From an uncultured Gammaproteobacteria bacterium (GTDB taxonomy: Bacteria > Pseudomonadota > Gammaproteobacteria > Halothiobacillales > Halothiobacillaceae): a DNA stretch of 6,665 nt. Position 1 is the first letter of the stretch. Each line of letters begins with the position of its first letter. Below, piece after piece: positions 1 through 6,665 of this stretch. The notes under the pieces are model-generated. The model worked only from the letters and a program-made list of their open reading frames with translations. It was not told the DNA's origin and did not search any database. The stretch covers positions 1 through 6,665 of the forward strand of contig CALKWL010000020.1 of NCBI GenBank assembly GCA_938004235.1. The letters are read 5' to 3'. The translations under genes were made by a program, and so were the position numbers.

Positions 1-3102
<3,102 letters not shown>

Positions 3103-3122
3103 TCGGCCTGTTTGTTTGCCGT

Positions 3123-3158
3123 GACAAGGCTCTGCCATCGCAGAGCCTTGTCTTTTTT
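3123..3158 (+). terminator. Rho-independent terminator of gltB
   Basis: A perfect 13-bp stem (3123-3135 GACAAGGCTCTGC paired with 3140-3152) closes a 4-nt CATC loop and is followed directly by six T (3153-3158). It begins 20 bp after the gltB stop codon, so it should end the gltB transcript and insulate dnaG from it. There is no matching A-run on the upstream side, so it looks one-directional. Confidence 0.93.
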
Positions 3159-3322
3159 GGGCTTGCCCACAACCTTTCCATCGATCCTGCCTGGATTGCG
3201 CTACGCTTCTCCCCAGCTGCCTGTCGGACTTGAGCGATGCCCGATGCAATACCAGACGATTTTTTCTCTGTGCACTCCGCGACCTCGGCGGCTAAATTTT
3301 TCAGAGCCTATTCCTCAGCGCC
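3159..3322. other. gltB-dnaG intergenic gap, presumed dnaG promoter
   Basis: These 164 bp hold no credible gene; in particular no rpsU (S21) coding sequence is present. Since a strong terminator precedes them, a dnaG promoter should lie here, but I see none that is convincing. The best -10-like string is TAAATT at 3293-3298, with only a poor -35 candidate (TGTGCA, 3269-3274). TTGAGC at 3230-3235 resembles a -35 but has no good -10 at 16-18 bp. A T-rich run at 3260-3265 has no hairpin in front of it. No clear Shine-Dalgarno precedes the dnaG ATG. Confidence 0.5.
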
Positions 3323-5080
3323 ATGTCCCGCATTCCCCAGTCCTTCATCGACGACCTCGTCACCCGCGCCGACATTGTTGACGTTGTGGGCAGCCGCGTG
3401 CCGCTAAAAAAGAAGGGTAAGGAATACACCGCCTGCTGCCCGTTTCACCACGAAAAATCCCCCTCGTTTTTCGTCAGCCCGGAAAAGCAGTTCTACCACT
3501 GCTTCGGCTGCGGCGCGCATGGCACCGTACTCGGCTTTCTGATGGCACATGACCGTCTGGACTTTGTCGAAGCGGTTGAAACCCTGGCCGCACAAATGGG
3601 CATGGAGGTTCCGCGCGAGGGTGAAAACCAACCCAATGAGAATCCGCAGGCGCCCTTGCTCGCCGTGCTTGAAGAATGCAACCGCTTTTACCAGGGCGAG
3701 CTCAAACGCAACCCGAAAGCAATCGCCTACCTCAAACAACGCGGCGTTGGCAGTGAAATCGCCACCCTGTTCGGCCTGGGCTATGCTCCCGCCGGATACG
3801 ATACCCTGGAGCATCTGTTCAGAACCGACAACGCTGCCAGAGAACGGCTCAAACGCGCCGGCATGTTAAGCGAAGGCGAACAGGGGCGTCCGTACGACCG
3901 CTTCCGCGAGCGGATCATGTTTCCGATCCGTGATCGACGCGGGCGAGTGATTGCCTTTGGCGGACGCGTGCTCAACGACGACAAACCCAAGTACCTGAAC
4001 TCCCCCGAAACCCCCCTGTTTCACAAAGGCGCAGGGCGTTATGGCCTGTCCGAAGCGCGCAAGGCGCTCGGTCCTCCCGAAGGCCGGCTCGGGGTGGAAG
4101 GTTACATGGACGTGGTCATGCTGGCGCAACATGGCGTGCGCGAGGCGGTTGCGACCCTGGGCACCGCTGTGACGCGTGACCAAGTTGATTTAATGTACCG
4201 CAGCACGGCGCAGGTCATCTACTGCTTTGACGGCGACGAAGCGGGCAGACGCGCCGCCTGGCGAGCGCTCGAATCCACCCTGCCGCAACTGCGCGACGGC
4301 CTGGACGCACGCTTCATGTTTTTGCCTGAGGGCGAAGACCCGGACAGCCTGGTGCGCCAGGAAGGATCCGAGGCCTTCCGCGCGCGCATTCATTCACAGG
4401 CTCTGGGGTTCGACGCGTTCATGCTAGGCGAGCTGGGTCGGCAAACCGAGCAGGATGGCAGCCCCGCCGCACGCGCCAAGCTCAAAGCACTCGCCCAGCC
4501 CCTCATCCAGCTCATGCCGGAAAGCACGCTCAAAGATCTGGTTCTCGACGAGCTTGCCAAGCGAATCGGCGCCAACCTTGCCCGTTTGCACAAAAGTGCG
4601 CAAAACAGTGCAACCAGCCATGGAATCAAACAGCCCTCCCCGACTCATGCACGTACAAGCGCACCCACGCGCCACAGTGCAATTCGCAAGGCCATTCTTT
4701 TTCTACTCCACTACCCCGAATTGGCTCAACAGCGGGATATCGACCCCGCTTGGGCCGACAGCACGGCTCCAGGCTTCGCCTTTTTGTCTGAGCTTGTTAG
4801 CAGCTTGCGCGCTCACCCCGCCCCGCTCGGCGCGGTGATTGAACGCTTCAGGGACAGCCCACATGCTAAAGCGCTGGATGCACTGGCTCTCTTACCCGAG
4901 CCGGAAGGGGCGGATGATGTCAATGTACGTCTCAGCATGTGGAACGATATGCTGGAGCATCTGGCAACCAGCCATTCCAAAGACAGGCTGCGTGAACTGA
5001 CCGCCAAACCGTTCGATCAGCTTCAAGCCCACGAGCGTCATGAACTTCTTCGCCTGAGTGCAATCAAATCGTCACCGTGA
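3323..5080 (+). CDS. dnaG: DNA primase DnaG
   Basis: DnaG synthesises the short RNA primers for lagging-strand and initial leading-strand DNA synthesis, working with the DnaB helicase at the fork. The 585-residue product is close to E. coli DnaG (581) and appears complete. The N-terminal zinc-binding domain has C39, H42, C60 and C63 as ligands, in CPFHHEKSPSF and YHCFGCGAHG. The RNA polymerase core follows, with FRERIMFPI at 194-202 and PKYLNSP from 222. The TOPRIM metal site shows E259 in VEGYMD and D303/D305 in CFDGDEAG. A Ser/Thr/Pro/His-rich linker at about 418-450 leads to the C-terminal helicase-binding domain, about 450-585. The start is chosen because MSRIPQSFIDDL aligns with the family N-terminus; it lacks a clear Shine-Dalgarno, consistent with the low expression known for this gene in E. 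coli. It precedes rpoD by 53 bp on the same strand, as in the macromolecular-synthesis operon, but rpsU is not upstream. Confidence 0.97.
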   Translation: MSRIPQSFIDDLVTRADIVDVVGSRVPLKKKGKEYTACCPFHHEKSPSFFVSPEKQFYHCFGCGAHGTVLGFLMAHDRLDFVEAVETLAAQMGMEVPREGENQPNENPQAPLLAVLEECNRFYQGELKRNPKAIAYLKQRGVGSEIATLFGLGYAPAGYDTLEHLFRTDNAARERLKRAGMLSEGEQGRPYDRFRERIMFPIRDRRGRVIAFGGRVLNDDKPKYLNSPETPLFHKGAGRYGLSEARKALGPPEGRLGVEGYMDVVMLAQHGVREAVATLGTAVTRDQVDLMYRSTAQVIYCFDGDEAGRRAAWRALESTLPQLRDGLDARFMFLPEGEDPDSLVRQEGSEAFRARIHSQALGFDAFMLGELGRQTEQDGSPAARAKLKALAQPLIQLMPESTLKDLVLDELAKRIGANLARLHKSAQNSATSHGIKQPSPTHARTSAPTRHSAIRKAILFLLHYPELAQQRDIDPAWADSTAPGFAFLSELVSSLRAHPAPLGAVIERFRDSPHAKALDALALLPEPEGADDVNVRLSMWNDMLEHLATSHSKDRLRELTAKPFDQLQAHERHELLRLSAIKSSP

Positions 5081-5095
5081 AAAAAATGTTTTCAC
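5077..5095. repeat. 7-bp inverted repeat over the dnaG stop
   Basis: GTGAAAA (5077-5083) and TTTTCAC (5089-5095) form a perfect inverted repeat around a 5-nt AAATG spacer. The left arm contains the dnaG TGA stop (5078-5080), and the right arm ends two bases before the TG of the rpoD extended -10. It therefore occupies the place of a -35 element and could be an operator, or simply a weak AT-rich hairpin. It has no T-run after it and is too weak to be a convincing terminator. Confidence 0.5.
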
Positions 5096-5096
5096 T

Positions 5097-5105
5097 TGCT
5101 ATAAT
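5097..5105 (+). promoter_or_regulatory. Extended -10 sigma-70 promoter of rpoD
   Basis: TGCTATAAT is an exact extended -10 element: TG at 5097-5098, one base, then the consensus hexamer TATAAT at 5100-5105. The -35 position at 17-bp spacing (5077-5082, GTGAAA) is a poor match, which is tolerable because extended -10 promoters depend little on -35. Transcription would start near 5111-5113, giving a leader of only about 21-23 nt before the rpoD ATG. It is the best promoter-like sequence I noticed in the window and would let RpoD holoenzyme transcribe its own gene independently of dnaG. E. coli rpoD also has an extra promoter, inside dnaG, but that is a heat-shock one; no sigma-32 pattern is evident here. 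Confidence 0.75.
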
Positions 5106-5155
5106 CCCAAGTCCACCTATTTGAAGCTGCCCCATGTCTGACGATCCCAAGTCCA
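5104..5155. repeat. 12-bp direct repeat flanking the rpoD start
   Basis: ATCCCAAGTCCA occurs at 5104-5115 and again at 5144-5155, exactly 40 bp apart. The first copy takes in the last two bases of the -10 hexamer and the predicted transcription start. The second lies inside rpoD codons 4-8 (D-P-K-S-S). Neither copy extends further. It may be a local duplication, a paired protein-binding site, or chance. Confidence 0.55.
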
Positions 5156-6622
5156 GCATTAAAGACCTTATTGCCCGAGGCAAGGAACAGGGTTACCTGA
5201 CCTATGCCGAAATCAACGATACCCTGCCCGAAGGCATGGTTGAAGCCGATCAGATGGAGGACATCATCGGCATGATTAACGACATGGGCATTCGGGTCTT
5301 TGAAACCGCCCCCGATGCCGACGAGCTAACCCTTTCTGACAACGCTCCCGCTCCCGACGAAGATGCTGCGGAAGAAGCGGCGGCGGCATTGACATCGACC
5401 GTGGATGACGTTGTCGGACGCACCACCGACCCGGTACGCATGTACATGCGTGAAATGGGCACCGTGGACTTGCTGACCCGCGAAGGCGAAATCGTCATTG
5501 CCAAGCGTATCGAAGCTGGCTTGCGCGAAATGCTCTGCGCGCTGGCCATGCACCCCCCGGCCATCAGCGAACTGCTCAGCGACTTCGAGCGATTCGAAGC
5601 TGGCGAGGCGCGCATTGTGGACATCGTTGTCGGTTTCGCGGCTCCGGAAGAAGAGATTCCCGAAGAAATCGAGGCACTAGCGAGCGAAGAAGGCGAGTCC
5701 GACGATGTGATCGAAGAAGTGGTCGAAGAGGTTGAAGACGAGGTTGAGGCCGAAGCGCCCGGGCTGGATATTGAAGCCGTGCGTCTCCACATGAGCGCAC
5801 TGCGTGATCTGCACGCCCGTCGCCTTGCCGGTGAAGACGTCGCCAGCGAAATTGAAGCCAGCCTGCTCGGCATCAAGCTCAACCCCCTGCTCACTGAACG
5901 TCTGGTCAAGAATCTGCGCAGCGCCGTCGAGCGCGTACGCAAGCTTGAGCGCGACGTGCTTGAGGTTTGCGTCAATCAGGGCGGCATGAAACGCGAGCAT
6001 TTCATCAGCGTCTTCCCTGGACACGAAACCAACCCAGCGTGGCTCAGCGCCGCATGTGAAGACAAAACCATGGGCGCCCAAATGCAGAGCGTTGCTGCTG
6101 AGGTTGAGCGCCTGCAAAAGCGCCTAAGCTACCTTGAGCGTGATAACAGCCTCAGCGTGCGCCAGCTTAAGGATATCAACCGTCAAATGCTGGTCGGCGA
6201 AGCCAAGGCTCGCCGTGCGAAAAAGGACATGGTGGAAGCCAACCTGCGTCTCGTGATCTCGATCGCCAAGAAATACACTAACCGTGGTCTGCAATTCCTT
6301 GACCTGATCCAGGAAGGCAATATCGGCCTGATGAAGGCTGTAGATAAATTTGAATACCGCCGTGGCTACAAGTTTTCGACCTACGCCACCTGGTGGATCC
6401 GCCAAGCCATCACCCGCTCGATTGCCGACCAGGCGCGCACCATTCGTATCCCGGTGCACATGATTGAGACCATCAACAAGCTCAATCGCGTATCCCGCCA
6501 GATGTTGCAGGAAATGGGGCGCGATCCGACGCCGGAAGAACTGGCCGAGCGCATGGCCATGCCCGAAGACAAGGTGCGCAAGGTGATGAAAATCGCCAAG
6601 GAGCCCATCTCGATGGAAACCC
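5134..6622 (+). CDS. rpoD: RNA polymerase primary sigma factor, 3' truncated
   Basis: RpoD directs core RNA polymerase to housekeeping promoters. Region 1.1 spans about 1-80. Region 1.2 is about 96-130, with DPVRMYMREMG at 99-109. The non-conserved region follows, containing a strongly acidic Glu/Asp tract at about 172-210. Regions 2.1-2.4 run about 355-445. These include the core-binding LDLIQEGNIG from 389, and the -10 recognition and melting helix with Y417, W420, W421, Q424 and T427. These match E. coli Y430, W433, W434, Q437 and T440 with a constant offset of 13. H442 and E445 of region 3.0, which read the extended -10 TG, are present. Native sequence stops after T496 in the ISMET motif; region 3.2 and the -35-binding region 4, roughly 105 residues, are missing because the contig ends in adapter, not because the gene is broken. 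A weak GAAG (5123-5126), 7 nt before the ATG, may serve as Shine-Dalgarno. Confidence 0.97.
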
Positions 6623-6665
6623 AGATCGGAAGAGCGTCGTGTAGGGAAAGAGTGTAGATCTCGGT
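6623..6665. other. Illumina adapter contamination at contig end
   Basis: All 43 terminal bases match the reverse complement of the Illumina TruSeq universal (P5-side) adapter, starting AGATCGGAAGAGCGTCGTGT. The rpoD frame runs through it and would add the false tail QIGRASCRERV and a TAG stop at 6655-6657. RpoD normally reads METPIG here; the change from P to Q falls exactly where the adapter begins, which places the junction after base 6622. These bases are not part of the organism's genome. Confidence 0.98.

Noticed and set aside
3158..3169. Short palindrome TGGGC-TT-GCCCA after the terminator
   Set aside because: Five base pairs with a 2-nt loop is within chance expectation and cannot form a stable hairpin; no known site matches.
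3112..3381. 89-codon forward frame in the gltB-dnaG gap
   Set aside because: It runs through the gltB terminator hairpin and into dnaG in another frame, and the protein is Arg/Pro-rich without recognisable similarity, including to S21.
5077..5105. dnaG terminator
   Set aside because: The 7-bp AT-rich inverted repeat is followed by CTTGCTATAAT rather than a T-run, so termination here is unlikely.
5060..5110. Heat-shock (sigma-32) promoter for rpoD
   Set aside because: No CTTGAA-type -35 paired with a CCCCAT-type -10 could be found; the visible promoter is of the sigma-70 type.
5647..5757. Low-complexity acidic tract in RpoD
   Set aside because: An acidic, variable segment between regions 1.2 and 2.1 is normal for proteobacterial RpoD, so it is not a sign of insertion or novelty.
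5250..5975. 241-codon minus-strand frame, very rich in serine
   Set aside because: The serine-rich translation is the antisense reading of the acidic Glu/Asp and Ala codons of rpoD; no independent gene signal is seen.

Overview
This 6,665-bp window is a stretch of ordinary chromosomal housekeeping DNA from a GC-rich proteobacterium, with all genes on the + strand. GltB, DnaG and RpoD all resemble the gammaproteobacterial forms: the DnaG zinc site, the RpoD region 2/3 sequence and the GltB C-terminus match what I remember of the E. coli proteins closely. Gammaproteobacteria is therefore the best guess. A betaproteobacterium is not excluded and I cannot name a genus. The piece looks like a complete short-read assembly contig rather than a slice of a finished genome, because its right end is Illumina adapter sequence and its left end does not look native.

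Layout: (1) bases 1-93 are an open but unrecognisable edge joined in frame to gltB. (2) From about base 94 to 3102 lies the C-terminal two-thirds of gltB, the large subunit of glutamate synthase: central domain, FMN/3Fe-4S synthase domain and C-terminal beta-helix. (3) A perfect 13-bp hairpin with a T-run (3123-3158) terminates it. (4) A 164-bp gap with no gene follows. (5) dnaG, the replicative primase, is complete at 3323-5080. (6) A 53-bp dnaG-rpoD gap carries a near-ideal extended -10 promoter, an inverted repeat over the dnaG stop codon and one copy of a 12-bp direct repeat. (7) rpoD, the primary sigma factor, begins at 5134 and is cut at 6622 after region 3.1. (8) Bases 6623-6665 are adapter.

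dnaG-rpoD is the core of the classical macromolecular-synthesis operon, which couples initiation of replication primers (DnaG) with transcription initiation (RpoD). The usual first gene, rpsU, is not in front of dnaG; gltB and its terminator are there instead. gltB in turn is not followed by gltD. The promoter before rpoD suggests that sigma-70 is made partly independently of dnaG and can be transcribed by its own holoenzyme.

I found no novel system, mobile element, CRISPR array or RNA gene. The most consequential observations are the two artefactual or suspect contig ends and the small regulatory-looking architecture between dnaG and rpoD.
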